From: Glaciibacter superstes DSM 21135
Lineage (GTDB): Bacteria; Actinomycetota; Actinomycetes; Actinomycetales; Microbacteriaceae
DNA length: 64,000 nt
Direction: 5' to 3'
Assembly (NCBI RefSeq): GCF_000421145.1
Contig: NZ_ATWH01000007.1
Span: 124,001 to 188,000, forward strand
Shown here: positions 26,290 to 38,912 of the stretch, one piece after another
Numbering within the stretch: the stretch's first letter is position 1
Layout: every line of letters starts with the position of its first letter
Position numbers and translations under genes: made by a program
The notes under the pieces: model-generated
Seen by the model: the letters and a program-made list of their open reading frames with translations, nothing else
Told to the model about the DNA's origin: nothing
Database searches by the model: none

Positions 26290-27708
26290 ATGGCGGACGG
26301 CGAAACACCCATCAAGGAGACCTGGCAGTCGATACTGACGTCGCTGGAGTCGGATGAGAGCATCACCCCAATGCTTTATGGGTTCTTGAACCTCGTCGAG
26401 CCCAAGGGAATCGCTGCCGGCACTTTCTATCTTGAAGTCCCCAACGAGTTCACGGCAAGCATGCTCAATCAGCGCATGCGCGTTCCGCTGCTCGCAGCGA
26501 TGAGTAAGTTGGATGAGGCCACTGAAGTCTCAAGCTTCTATGTTGTGGTGAACCCAGAGCTGGAACAGGAATCGCTTCGGCCGCTGCACGAGCCGGTCAT
26601 GCAAATCGATGTCGAGACGCCAGCCACACCACAATCCGTTTTTGAGAGCACCCCTCCAGAACGCCCGCACGACACCAGGCTGAACCCGAAGTACAGCTTC
26701 GACAACTTCGTGATCGGCCAGTCAAACCGTTTCGCCCACGCTGCGGCGGTCGCGGTCGCTGAAGCTCCGGCGAAGGCGTACAACCCACTGTTCGTCTACG
26801 GCGAGTCTGGCCTCGGTAAGACACACCTCCTGCACGCAATCGGCCACTATGCGATGAGTCTCTATCCCGGCATCCGGGTGCGTTACGTCAGTTCCGAAGA
26901 GTTCACCAACGACTTCATCAACTCAATCGCAAACAACCGCGGCTCGCTGTTCCAGTCTCGATACCGCAACATTGACATCCTCCTCATCGACGACATCCAG
27001 TTCCTACAGGGGAAAGCCGAAACGCAGGAAGCCTTCTTCCATACGTTCAACACGCTGCACGACCACAACAAACAGGTCGTCATCACAAGCGACCTTCCGC
27101 CCAAACACCTCACGGGATTCGAAGACCGCATGCGCTCACGCTTCGAATGGGGTCTGATAACGGATGTCCAGGCGCCCGACCTCGAGACCCGCATCGCCAT
27201 CCTTCGAAAGAAAGCCCAGAGCGAGAAGCTCCAGGTACCAGACGACATCCTGGAATTCATGGCGACGAAGGTGTCGTCCAATATTCGCGAATTGGAAGGC
27301 ACCCTGATCAGGGTGACGGCCTTCTCCAGCCTGAATCGCACGCCGGTCGACATGAACCTTGTGCAGACCGTGTTGAAGGACCTCATCACCCTCGACGAAG
27401 ACAACGTCATCGCGCCCGTCGACATCATCACCAATACCGCCGACTACTTCAAACTCACTGTCGAAGACCTTTATGGTTCCTCGCGTTCGCAGGCGGTCGC
27501 CACTGCGAGGCAGATCGCAATGTATCTGTGCCGCGAATTGACGAACCTCTCCCTGCCCAAGATCGGTCAGCTATTCGGCAATCGAGATCACACCACGGTG
27601 ATGTACGCCAACAAGAAGATCAGCGAACTCATGAAGGAGCGCCGTTCGATCTACAACCAGGTGACAGAGCTCACCAACCGCATCAAGCAAAACCATCGGT
27701 ACAAATAG
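26290..27708 (+). CDS. dnaA: chromosomal replication initiator DnaA
   Basis: 472 residues in four domains: N-terminal I (1-85), a short variable II, the AAA+ III with Walker A GESGLGKT (171-178), Walker B LLIDDI (231-236) and the sensor text ITSDLPPKHLTGFEDRMRSRFEWG, and the DNA-binding IV with SLPKIGQLFGNRDHTTVMYA. It binds DnaA boxes and melts the origin. Domain II is short compared with Streptomyces DnaA. Confidence 0.98.
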   Translation: MADGETPIKETWQSILTSLESDESITPMLYGFLNLVEPKGIAAGTFYLEVPNEFTASMLNQRMRVPLLAAMSKLDEATEVSSFYVVVNPELEQESLRPLHEPVMQIDVETPATPQSVFESTPPERPHDTRLNPKYSFDNFVIGQSNRFAHAAAVAVAEAPAKAYNPLFVYGESGLGKTHLLHAIGHYAMSLYPGIRVRYVSSEEFTNDFINSIANNRGSLFQSRYRNIDILLIDDIQFLQGKAETQEAFFHTFNTLHDHNKQVVITSDLPPKHLTGFEDRMRSRFEWGLITDVQAPDLETRIAILRKKAQSEKLQVPDDILEFMATKVSSNIRELEGTLIRVTAFSSLNRTPVDMNLVQTVLKDLITLDEDNVIAPVDIITNTADYFKLTVEDLYGSSRSQAVATARQIAMYLCRELTNLSLPKIGQLFGNRDHTTVMYANKKISELMKERRSIYNQVTELTNRIKQNHRYK

Positions 27709-28096
27709 TGACCACAGAGTGCCGCTCTACCCCAGTATTCACACTGTGGATAACCCTGTGGAAACCAGGTCGCACAACTCGGCCAAATCTGTTGAAAGTT
27801 ACCGCCACCTTGTGAAAACTCATGATTTCAGCGGCATCCGAGCCGTCGCTTCAACTCATCGCCCTCACAACGCACCAACAACTTACACAGTTGTAGTTTC
27901 CAATGATCCAGCACTCTTCACAGAGTTATCCACAGTTTCCACAGCGGTTAAGACCATTAAGAATTAACTATCTTTCTCTCCATCCGACAACCTTGACACC
28001 GACCGAACCGGCCTTCACCGGCCGTCAACGGCGGGTTCACAAACACGACTAGCATTGAGGCCACATCAATTGCCTCCCGTCGACAGGAGTGACTTC
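27709..28096. other. oriC: replication origin oriC (dnaA-dnaN intergenic region)
   Basis: 388 gene-free bases. Perfect DnaA boxes are TGTGGATAA at 27745-27753 and TTATCCACA at 27926-27934; weaker ones include TGTGGAAAC at 27758 and TTTCCACAG near 27937. An AT-rich stretch at about 27947-27980 (TTAAGACCATTAAGAATTAA then pyrimidines) is the best candidate for the unwinding element. The position between dnaA and dnaN is the known actinobacterial oriC location. I count fewer good boxes than in the Streptomyces origin. Confidence 0.85.
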
Positions 28097-29245
28097 GTGA
28101 GATTTCAGGCAAACCGGGACGTGTTCAGCGAAGCGGTGTCATTCGCGGTCAAGCTTCTCCCGCAACGCACAACCCTTCCCATCCTGAGTGGCGTGCTCAT
28201 CGAAGCGACGGAGACGGGGTTGATCCTGTCGTCGTTCGACTATGAGGTTTCAGCCCAAACGGAGATCGCCGCAGACGTCGAAGAAACCGGCAGAGTCCTG
28301 GTCTCAGGCCGGCTTCTGGCCGAAATCGCCAGCCGGATGCCGAATGCTCCGGTTCGTTTCGAGTCTGAGGATTCCCGGATCACCGTGAGTTGCGGCTCCG
28401 CGAACTTCACACTGCTGTCTATGCCGGTAGAGGAATATCCCAGCATCCCCGAGATCTCGGCCGAGTCAGGACTGGTTCCTGCAGAGGACTTCGCCGCTGC
28501 GATCGCCCAGGTCGCTGTTGCAGCCTCCCGCGATGATGTCACCCCGGTCATCACCGGTGTGCAGCTTGAGGTCTCCGAAAACAGCCTGGGTCTCGTTGCC
28601 ACCGACCGTTACCGCGTTGCGGTGCGGGAGATCAACTGGGATTCGGGCAGCAACACGTCATCAGAGACGCTGACCGCGCTGGTACCGGCACGCACGCTGC
28701 AGGAAGTCGGCAAGACTTTCGGCCACAGCGGCACGATCTCTGTGGCGATCACCAATAAGGATGATCGCGAACTCATTGCTTTCACAGCAGACAAAAAGAC
28801 GGTCACGTCGCTGCTGATCAAGGGCAATTTCCCACCTGTTCGCCGCTTATTCCCCGAGACCGTCGACAACTACGCGGTCATGAACACCGCAGAGCTCATC
28901 GAGGCAACCCGTCGAGTGCAGCTGGTCCTCGAACGCGAGGCCGCGCTCCGATTTACCTTCACCAGTGAGGGTCTCACCCTCGAGGCAATCGGGTCAGAAC
29001 AGGCGCAGGCGAGGGAAACCGTCGATGCGATTCTCACTGGCGGAGACACGGTGGTGTCGCTCAAGCCGCAGTTCCTGCTCGACGGCCTCAGCGCGGTGCA
29101 TTCCGAGTTCGTGAGGATCTCGTTCACCAAAACGGAGAACCCGAACAAGCCGGGACCGGTACTCATCACCAGTCAGACGTCACGCGAATCCGCGGGGTCT
29201 GACAGCTACCGTTATCTCCTTCAGCCCAACCTCCTCCTCCGTTAG
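28097..29245 (+). CDS. dnaN: DNA polymerase III beta sliding clamp
   Basis: 382 residues in three repeated clamp domains: start VRFQANRDVFSEAVSFAVKLLPQRT, middle around FAAAIAQVAVAASRDDVTPVITGV, and C-terminal LVPARTLQEVGKTFG through to the hydrophobic-pocket end YRYLLQPNLLLR. GTG 28097 is chosen (AGGAG eight bases upstream, matching the family start); a frame from 28055 adds unconserved residues. It tethers polymerase to DNA. Confidence 0.97.
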   Translation: MRFQANRDVFSEAVSFAVKLLPQRTTLPILSGVLIEATETGLILSSFDYEVSAQTEIAADVEETGRVLVSGRLLAEIASRMPNAPVRFESEDSRITVSCGSANFTLLSMPVEEYPSIPEISAESGLVPAEDFAAAIAQVAVAASRDDVTPVITGVQLEVSENSLGLVATDRYRVAVREINWDSGSNTSSETLTALVPARTLQEVGKTFGHSGTISVAITNKDDRELIAFTADKKTVTSLLIKGNFPPVRRLFPETVDNYAVMNTAELIEATRRVQLVLEREAALRFTFTSEGLTLEAIGSEQAQARETVDAILTGGDTVVSLKPQFLLDGLSAVHSEFVRISFTKTENPNKPGPVLITSQTSRESAGSDSYRYLLQPNLLLR

Positions 29246-29286
29246 TCAGCCACCTGCGCGTCACCGTCGAACAGAAGGAGCACGAC

Positions 29287-30174
29287 ATGCATATCGGGAT
29301 CGTTGGCCTGGGAAAAATGGGCGCAAACATGCGCACACGGCTGAGGGATGCTGGAATCGAGGTGACCGGTTACGACCGCAATCCAGACGTGACGGATGTC
29401 GCAACCACCGCAGACCTTGTTGCCGCGCTTCCCGAGCCGCGACTGGTCTGGATCATGGTGCCGGCCGGTGAGATCACCGATTCCGTGGTGACCGAGCTCT
29501 CTGGCTTGCTCTCCGATGGAGACCTGGTCATCGACGGGGGTAACTCGCGGTTCACCGAAGACTTCAAACATGGTGAGGAACTCGCCACCAAGGGCATCAA
29601 TTTCATTGACGCCGGCGTTTCTGGCGGCGTGTGGGGCTTGAAGAACGGGTACGGCCTCATGGTCGGCGGTAAGCAAGACCAGGTCGATCGTGCCATGCCG
29701 GTGTTCGATGCTTTGCGTCCCGAAGGCCCGCGCGATGAGGGCTTCGTACACGCAGGCGAGATCGGTGCCGGACACTACGCAAAGATGGTGCACAACGGTA
29801 TTGAGTACGCACTGATGCAGGCGTATGCCGAAGGGTATGAATTACTCGAGAAGCGTGATGACCTGATTCATAACGTTCCGGGCATATTCAAGGCGTGGCA
29901 ACGGGGCACGGTCGTCCGCTCCTGGCTTCTTGAGCTACTGGTGCGCGCTCTCGAGCATGACCCTGACCTCGGTGACATCGAAGGCTTTGTCGAGGATTCC
30001 GGCGAAGGACGCTGGACGATCGAAGAAGCGATTGCGAACGCGGTACCAGTTCCCACGATCAGCGCTTCGATCTTTGCGCGCTTTGTCTCCCGCCAGGAGG
30101 ATTCACCTGCGATGAAGGCCGTTGCAGCGCTGCGTAACCAGTTCGGCGGGCACGCCGTAAAAAAGGTGGACTGA
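29287..30174 (+). CDS. gnd: 6-phosphogluconate dehydrogenase, decarboxylating (short form)
   Basis: 295 residues, the short GndA-like class rather than the ~470-residue form. Signature elements are HIGIVGLGKMGANMRTRL (NAD(P) site), VIDGGNSRFTEDFKHGE, DAGVSGGVWGLKNGYGLMVGG (substrate site) and HYAKMVHNGIEYALMQAYAEG with the catalytic Lys. It makes ribulose-5-phosphate, CO2 and NAD(P)H. AGAAGGAG precedes ATG 29287. It lies between dnaN and recF, as in other actinobacteria. Confidence 0.94.
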   Translation: MHIGIVGLGKMGANMRTRLRDAGIEVTGYDRNPDVTDVATTADLVAALPEPRLVWIMVPAGEITDSVVTELSGLLSDGDLVIDGGNSRFTEDFKHGEELATKGINFIDAGVSGGVWGLKNGYGLMVGGKQDQVDRAMPVFDALRPEGPRDEGFVHAGEIGAGHYAKMVHNGIEYALMQAYAEGYELLEKRDDLIHNVPGIFKAWQRGTVVRSWLLELLVRALEHDPDLGDIEGFVEDSGEGRWTIEEAIANAVPVPTISASIFARFVSRQEDSPAMKAVAALRNQFGGHAVKKVD

Positions 30175-30180
30175 CGGCGG

Positions 30181-31398
30181 GTGCGCGTCACTCACCTCTC
30201 ACTCACTGACTTCCGCAACTATTCGCGGGCGGAAGTATCGTTTGCTGCAGGCCCGAACTTGATTGTCGGACGCAACGGTCAAGGCAAGACCAACCTGGTT
30301 GAATCCCTCGGCTTTCTCAGCACTCTCGGTTCTCATCGGGTGTCAAGCGATGCCGCCATGATCAGAGCAGGCGAAGATGCAGCGATCATCCGTGCTCGTC
30401 TGGAACACAATGAGCGGCAGATTCTGGCCGAGGTCCAACTGAATCGTCTCGGGGCGAATCGAGCTCAGGTCAACAGGTCGGTGATCAAAACGCGGGAGTT
30501 GCCGCGGTATTTCTCCAGTGTGTTGTTCGCTCCGGAAGATCTGACCCTGATTCGTGGGGACCCGTCGGGGCGTCGTCGATTCCTTGATCAACTACTCATG
30601 TTGCACACGCCAAGGCTGAGTGGTGTGATCGCTGACTATGAGCGAGTGCTGAAACAACGCAACACACTTCTGAAGTCTGCACGTGCGCGTGGCGTTCGAG
30701 GAGACCAACTGGGCACTCTCGATATCTGGGACGAGCGCCTGGTCGCACTCGGTTCGGAGATCATCGACGAGCGTGCTGCGCTCACGGAACTTCTCGCCGG
30801 GCCTCTGCAGGACGCCTATCGTGCCGTGGCCGGCGCCGACCATGGCCCACGACTGGTTCCTTCACTCAGCATTCTTGGCGCGGACGAAGACGAGGTAATG
30901 GCGGCGACGATTCCGTCGGTAGAAGCAGAGAGTGCCAGTGGAACAGCTGATGCCTTCCGCGCTGCGCTCTCTGGACTTCGTGCGAAAGAACTTGAGCGCG
31001 GGATGACGCTGGCCGGCCCGCACCGCGACGACCTTGTTTTCATGCTGAATGCCTTGCCGGCCAAAGGCTACGCGAGTCACGGTGAATCCTGGTCTTTTGC
31101 CCTCGCACTCAAACTCGCCTCTGCAGAACTACTTCGCCGAGATTCGTCCAGCGGAGACCCGGTGCTGATCCTGGATGATGTTTTTGCAGAACTCGACCAG
31201 TCGCGTCGGGCCAGGCTGGCCGATGCTGTAACGGGTTTCGAGCAGGTGCTCATCACGGCAGCGGTATTGGAAGACGTTCCACAGGCCCTCTCCGATCACA
31301 CGATCCACATCGAGGCCGGTGCCGTTGTCGATGCGGGTGGAGCCGATGCGGGTGGTGCCGATGCGCCTGAACACGATATAGCTGAACACGATGGCTGA
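30181..31398 (+). CDS. recF: DNA replication/repair protein RecF
   Basis: 405 residues. The N-terminal Walker A is GRNGQGKTNL; RYFSSVLFAPEDLTLIRGDP follows; the signature and Walker B lie near the C terminus (SHGESWSFALALKLAS, VLILDDVFAELD). It loads RecA at gaps with RecO/RecR. The start is GTG 30181, seven bases after gnd. The last ~30 residues are an imperfect repeat (GADAGGADAGGADA, then EHDIAEHDG) not seen in typical RecF, probably grown by slippage. Confidence 0.95.
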   Translation: MRVTHLSLTDFRNYSRAEVSFAAGPNLIVGRNGQGKTNLVESLGFLSTLGSHRVSSDAAMIRAGEDAAIIRARLEHNERQILAEVQLNRLGANRAQVNRSVIKTRELPRYFSSVLFAPEDLTLIRGDPSGRRRFLDQLLMLHTPRLSGVIADYERVLKQRNTLLKSARARGVRGDQLGTLDIWDERLVALGSEIIDERAALTELLAGPLQDAYRAVAGADHGPRLVPSLSILGADEDEVMAATIPSVEAESASGTADAFRAALSGLRAKELERGMTLAGPHRDDLVFMLNALPAKGYASHGESWSFALALKLASAELLRRDSSSGDPVLILDDVFAELDQSRRARLADAVTGFEQVLITAAVLEDVPQALSDHTIHIEAGAVVDAGGADAGGADAPEHDIAEHDG

Positions 31399-31879
31399 AA
31401 ATAGCGAAGCTGCGAACGTCTTCCTGCATTTCAAGGACGTCTTCGGTGATCCGAACGCCAGGCGTTCCCGGAAGCGCAGTGGAGCGAAAGCGCAGAGTGG
31501 GTCGAGCGTGCCGTTCGGCGCGGGCCGTGACCCACGAGGACTCGGTGACGCCATCGACTCCCTCACGGTGCAACTCGGGTGGAACTCTCCCCTGGCGCAG
31601 TCCGAACTCCTCGCGTCGTGGGCAGAAGTCGCTGGCGAGGAGACGTCAAAGCACTCGACTCCAGCGGGAATCGAAGAGGGTGTCCTGACCGTGCACTGTG
31701 AGTCGACGGCGTGGGCAACTCAACTGCGCCTGATGCGGGTCGACATCATGAATCACATCGCCGCGCGCTATCCAGACGCGGGCATAACCTCAATACGATT
31801 CCAAGGCCCCGGTGCCCCTTCCTGGAAAAAGGGTCCCAGATCAATTCCAGGGCGGGGTCCGCGCGATACCTACGGGTGA
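31391..31879 (+). CDS. dciA: DciA family (DUF721) helicase-loader protein
   Basis: 162 residues. The C-terminal half is the DUF721/DciA domain: LTVQLGWNSPLAQSELLASW, VAGEETSKHSTPAGIEEGVL, VHCESTAWATQLRLMRVDI. The N-terminal part is basic and likely flexible. DciA is the ancestral loader or operator of DnaB in bacteria without DnaC/DnaI, which fits the dnaB at 6.4 kb. The start ATG 31391 overlaps the recF end by eight bases. Confidence 0.88.
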   Translation: MAENSEAANVFLHFKDVFGDPNARRSRKRSGAKAQSGSSVPFGAGRDPRGLGDAIDSLTVQLGWNSPLAQSELLASWAEVAGEETSKHSTPAGIEEGVLTVHCESTAWATQLRLMRVDIMNHIAARYPDAGITSIRFQGPGAPSWKKGPRSIPGRGPRDTYG

Positions 31880-31959
31880 CAAGACAAATTCGGTCACCCT
31901 CTCAAAGAAAACGCGTCAGAACGGCGATTATGGCCGGGAGCGTGTGCCCTCTTTGGTAG

Positions 31960-36614
<4,655 letters not shown>

Positions 36615-36622
<8 letters not shown>

Positions 36623-37019
36623 CGTCGCAGAAAAGCTTGCCAAGAAGTCCACTCGAAAGACCTCGTCGAAGCAGGTGCGCCTCAAGTTGGTGTACATCGA
36701 CTTCTGGTCTGCCGTGAAGTTGTCGTTCCTGGTGGCGATCTGCCTGGCGGTCGTGACGATCGTGGCGACCTTCCTTATTTATACGGTTCTGAACCAGACC
36801 GAGATCCTCGACAAGGCCAATGACCTTTACACGGATATCGCTGGTTCTGCATCTGATCTGAAGAGCTTCCTGTCTGTCGGCAACGTGATGGGCTTCGCGG
36901 TGGTGGTCGCGGTGCTCAACACCGTGGTGGTCACCGCGCTCGGTGCGATCTTCGCCGTGCTGTACAACCTCAGTGTCAAGATCACCGGTGGACTGCTGGT
37001 GGGTTTCACGAACAACTAA
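36615..37019 (+). CDS. DUF3566 transmembrane protein
   Basis: 134 residues. A basic N terminus is followed by [19 protein letters not shown] (first helix), then [10 protein letters not shown], a short outer segment, and [25 protein letters not shown] (last helix). This small membrane protein follows gyrA in most actinobacteria; its role is unknown. It overlaps the gyrA stop by eight bases. Confidence 0.9.
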
Positions 37020-37026
37020 TGGTGTA

Positions 37027-37046
37027 CCTCCCGGCGTGCCGGGAGG
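37027..37046 (+). terminator. hairpin after the gyrBA-DUF3566 operon
   Basis: CCTCCCGGC and GCCGGGAGG form a perfect nine-pair stem with a two-base loop, seven bases after the DUF3566 stop. No T-run follows. Confidence 0.65.
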
Positions 37047-37100
37047 CGGCGCCGATTAGAAGATCACGGTGGATTCCGGTAGTCTCTAATCTGCCCAAGC

Positions 37101-37174
37101 GGGGATATAGCTCAGGCGGTTAGAGCGCTTCGCTGATAACGAAGAGGTCCCAGGTTCAAGTCCTGGTATCCCCA
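37101..37174 (+). tRNA. tRNA-Ile (GAT)
   Basis: 74 nt. Acceptor GGGGATA/TATCCCC, D stem GCTC/GAGC, anticodon stem CTTCG/CGAAG with loop CTGATAA (anticodon GAT), T stem CCAGG/CCTGG with TTCAAGT. The 3' CCA is not encoded. Confidence 0.97.
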
Positions 37175-37200
37175 CGTGTGACTATTATTGGTAGTCAGAC

Positions 37201-37273
37201 GGGGCCTTAGCTCAATTGGTAGAGCGCCTGCTTTGCAAGCAGGAGGTCAGGAGTTCGATTCTCCTAGGCTCCA
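37201..37273 (+). tRNA. tRNA-Ala (TGC)
   Basis: 73 nt. Acceptor GGGGCCT/AGGCTCC, D stem GCTC/GAGC, anticodon stem CCTGC/GCAGG with loop TTTGCAA (anticodon TGC), T stem AGGAG/CTCCT with TTCGATT. The CCA end is not encoded. Accessory DNA starts directly downstream. Confidence 0.97.
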
Positions 37274-37335
37274 CAGTTCAACACCCGCAAGAATATTTGC
37301 GGGATTACGCACACAGCTCCACAGTTTCCCAGATC

Positions 37336-37366
37336 AAAGGCCATTTCCCACGGGAGGTGGCCTTTT
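37336..37366 (+). terminator. hairpin with T-rich tail downstream of tRNA-Ala
   Basis: AAAGGCCATTTCCC pairs with GGGAGGTGGCCTTT over a two-base loop, including two G-T pairs, and is followed by TTGATTTG. It is a plausible terminator for the tRNA transcript, bidirectional in form. Confidence 0.65.
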
Positions 37367-37403
37367 GATTTGTCTCAACAAGCTTCAGGTCAAGAGACGG
37401 TCA

Positions 37404-37431
37404 TTGGTAGCAATTTGGTAGTTTATGGTAG
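37404..37431. repeat. three phased TTGGTAG repeats
   Basis: TTGGTAG at 37404-37410 and 37415-37421 and ATGGTAG at 37425-37431 are spaced 11 and 10 bp, one helical turn apart. A fourth TTGGTAG lies at 37188-37194 between the tRNAs. Such phased repeats beside a tRNA resemble arm sites of a tyrosine integrase; no integrase gene is present in the window. Confidence 0.45.
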
Positions 37432-37660
37432 TGATCCGTGTTTGGTCGGGTGCGCCTTGTGTGCCGCGGAATCACGCGAGTTTTGATTCACCATTTCTGC
37501 CGGTGCGCCCTTGGTCGGTTTCCTGCTGAGTGTCGGTTGGCGCTCGCGCTGCTCCCACAAGACGTCCTTCGACAGTTCGACACGCCGCGCGAGGACGGAG
37601 CCGCGCAACAGCTGGCAGCTCGCATTGTGCGCATCGCAAGCACAGGAGTCCATGATAAAA

Positions 37661-37722
37661 GTTGTTAACACCCTTATTAACACTGTGAACAGTTATTAAC
37701 ACCCTTGCTAACACTGTGGAGA
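37661..37722. repeat. two tandem 31-bp repeats with nested TTAACAC motifs
   Basis: Copy 1 spans 37661-37691 and copy 2 spans 37692-37722; they differ at about six positions. Each holds two (T)TAACAC motifs 12 bp apart, so four motifs occur (37665, 37677, 37696, 37708). The layout resembles iterons or a repressor array. Confidence 0.6.
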
Positions 37723-37997
37723 ATTACAGCGGTGTAATCATTCCAGCTTGTCGGACGGGTTCGCCAGAGGACTTCGATGCAATGGATCGTGTCCTACGCA
37801 ACCCTGTCACCCGCTCCCCCTCGAACGGATCAGCCGGAGAGAACGCGCCCGCTCGTCAACAACTCTTCGCCTTGGCCGAAGCGGTTGGCGGAGCAGCGGA
37901 AGGGAATCCTCGAGTCACTGTGCAAGAGCTGAACCCCGGGCCAGTGGCGTCTGATGGATAGACGTGTCGTGCAGATCCAGGGAAGGCGGAATTAGAC

Positions 37998-38690
37998 ATG
38001 ACGGCCGCAACGCCAGAACCCGAGGATTTGCTCGAGCAGATCCGAGTTCGCATCTACGAGCGCTTTGCCAGCGATGGGCGTGCGCCCGGTGTCGGTGAGC
38101 TCGCAATGCAATCGAACGTGGACGAGGCGGAGATCGTCCACGCGTTGGGTGCGCTCCATCGTGAACGATCGCTCGTGCTCGATGAGCGCGGAGACATCGA
38201 ATTGGCCCACCCCTTTGACGGTCGCGACTTCGGCTTCTCGGTCAAGGGTGGCGACACGCTTTGGTGGGGTGGATGTGCCTGGGACTCGTTCGCCATACCG
38301 CACCTCGTTCCGGGTGCATCGCCGGCTCTGGTCGCGACGACCTGCCCCGGTTGTGACACTCCTCACGCGTGGAACGTTTCGGCCTCGAGCCCGCCACCTG
38401 GCCCGCAAGTCGCGCATTTTCTCGTGCCTATGGCCCATGTGTGGGACGACGTGACGCATGCCTGCGATAACCAACGCATATTCTGCGACGAGCGATGCGT
38501 AGCGGCGTGGCTTGCTCGCACAGGCAATACCAAAGGCACGATCCTCAGCCTGCCGACCCTCTGGCGCCTCGCGTCTCGGTGGTACGAGGGGCGTCTCGGC
38601 TATGGGTACCGACCGCGTCAGCCCGAGGTGGCTGCTGACTATTTCCGCGAGGTGGGCCTAATCGGAGCCTTCTGGGGCACGGCGGTTTGA
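37998..38690 (+). CDS. MerB-like organomercurial (alkylmercury) lyase family protein
   Basis: 230 residues. The N-terminal part (1-75) is a winged-helix-like segment, as in MerB. The catalytic half has GGCAWDSF with Cys93 and Asp96, and VTHACDNQ with Cys156. The Cys-Asp spacing of 3 and Cys-Cys spacing of 63 equal the MerB triad (Cys96, Asp99, Cys159). Extra cysteines occur (CPGC 116-119, Cys163, Cys167). The best reading is protonolysis of carbon-mercury bonds. No merA, merR or merT is adjacent, so the substrate may differ. ATG 37998 follows GGAAGGCGG. Confidence 0.8.
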   Translation: MTAATPEPEDLLEQIRVRIYERFASDGRAPGVGELAMQSNVDEAEIVHALGALHRERSLVLDERGDIELAHPFDGRDFGFSVKGGDTLWWGGCAWDSFAIPHLVPGASPALVATTCPGCDTPHAWNVSASSPPPGPQVAHFLVPMAHVWDDVTHACDNQRIFCDERCVAAWLARTGNTKGTILSLPTLWRLASRWYEGRLGYGYRPRQPEVAADYFREVGLIGAFWGTAV

Positions 38691-38740
38691 TCCCGCCTGC
38701 ACGCTCGATTCTCTCGAACGCCTCGCGCTAAACAGTAATC

Positions 38741-38799
38741 CAACCGTCTGGTTGATAATGTCGAGCTCTCGGTATAGGGTAGAATCAAACGGTTGGTTT
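38741..38799. promoter_or_regulatory. promoter and TetR-type operators upstream of the SDR gene
   Basis: CAACC-GTCT-GGTTG at 38741-38754 is a perfect inverted repeat. A related AAACGGTTGGTTT lies at 38787-38799. A possible promoter (TTGATA 38752-38757, 17 bp, TAGGGT 38775-38780) lies between and overlaps the first. The same AACC-N4-GGTT pattern occurs at the TetR gene (40502-40513), so that TetR is the probable binder. Confidence 0.65.
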
Positions 38800-38912
38800 A
38801 ATCCTGGAGTACTCGCTCTGCGCAGACTTCGCTTGGACCCCGACTCCGATGAGTTGTCACCGGGTTGTTCCGTGCCTCTCAGGTCAGCGCGTAGTACCAG
38901 AAAGCAGACGAC

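Larger units (their letters stand above)
37274..37997. other. gene-poor boundary between core and accessory region
   Basis: 724 bases after tRNA-Ala with no gene I can support. It contains a hairpin (CCCGCAA/TTGCGGG, 37284-37303), a second longer hairpin at 37336-37366, three TTGGTAG-type repeats at 10-11-bp spacing (37404-37431), and a 31-bp tandem duplication (37661-37722). Short ORFs at 37716-37961 and on the minus strand at 37423-37683 are not convincing. The small genes that usually follow these tRNAs in actinobacteria are missing. Confidence 0.6.

Noticed and set aside
37423..37683. 86-codon minus-strand ORF beside the TTGGTAG repeats as a possible integrase remnant
   Set aside because: No integrase catalytic residues (R..HxxR..Y) are visible and it has no ribosome site.
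37716..37961. 81-codon plus-strand ORF after the 31-bp repeats
   Set aside because: It starts inside the repeat, lacks a ribosome site and shows no family; only its last residues look protein-like.
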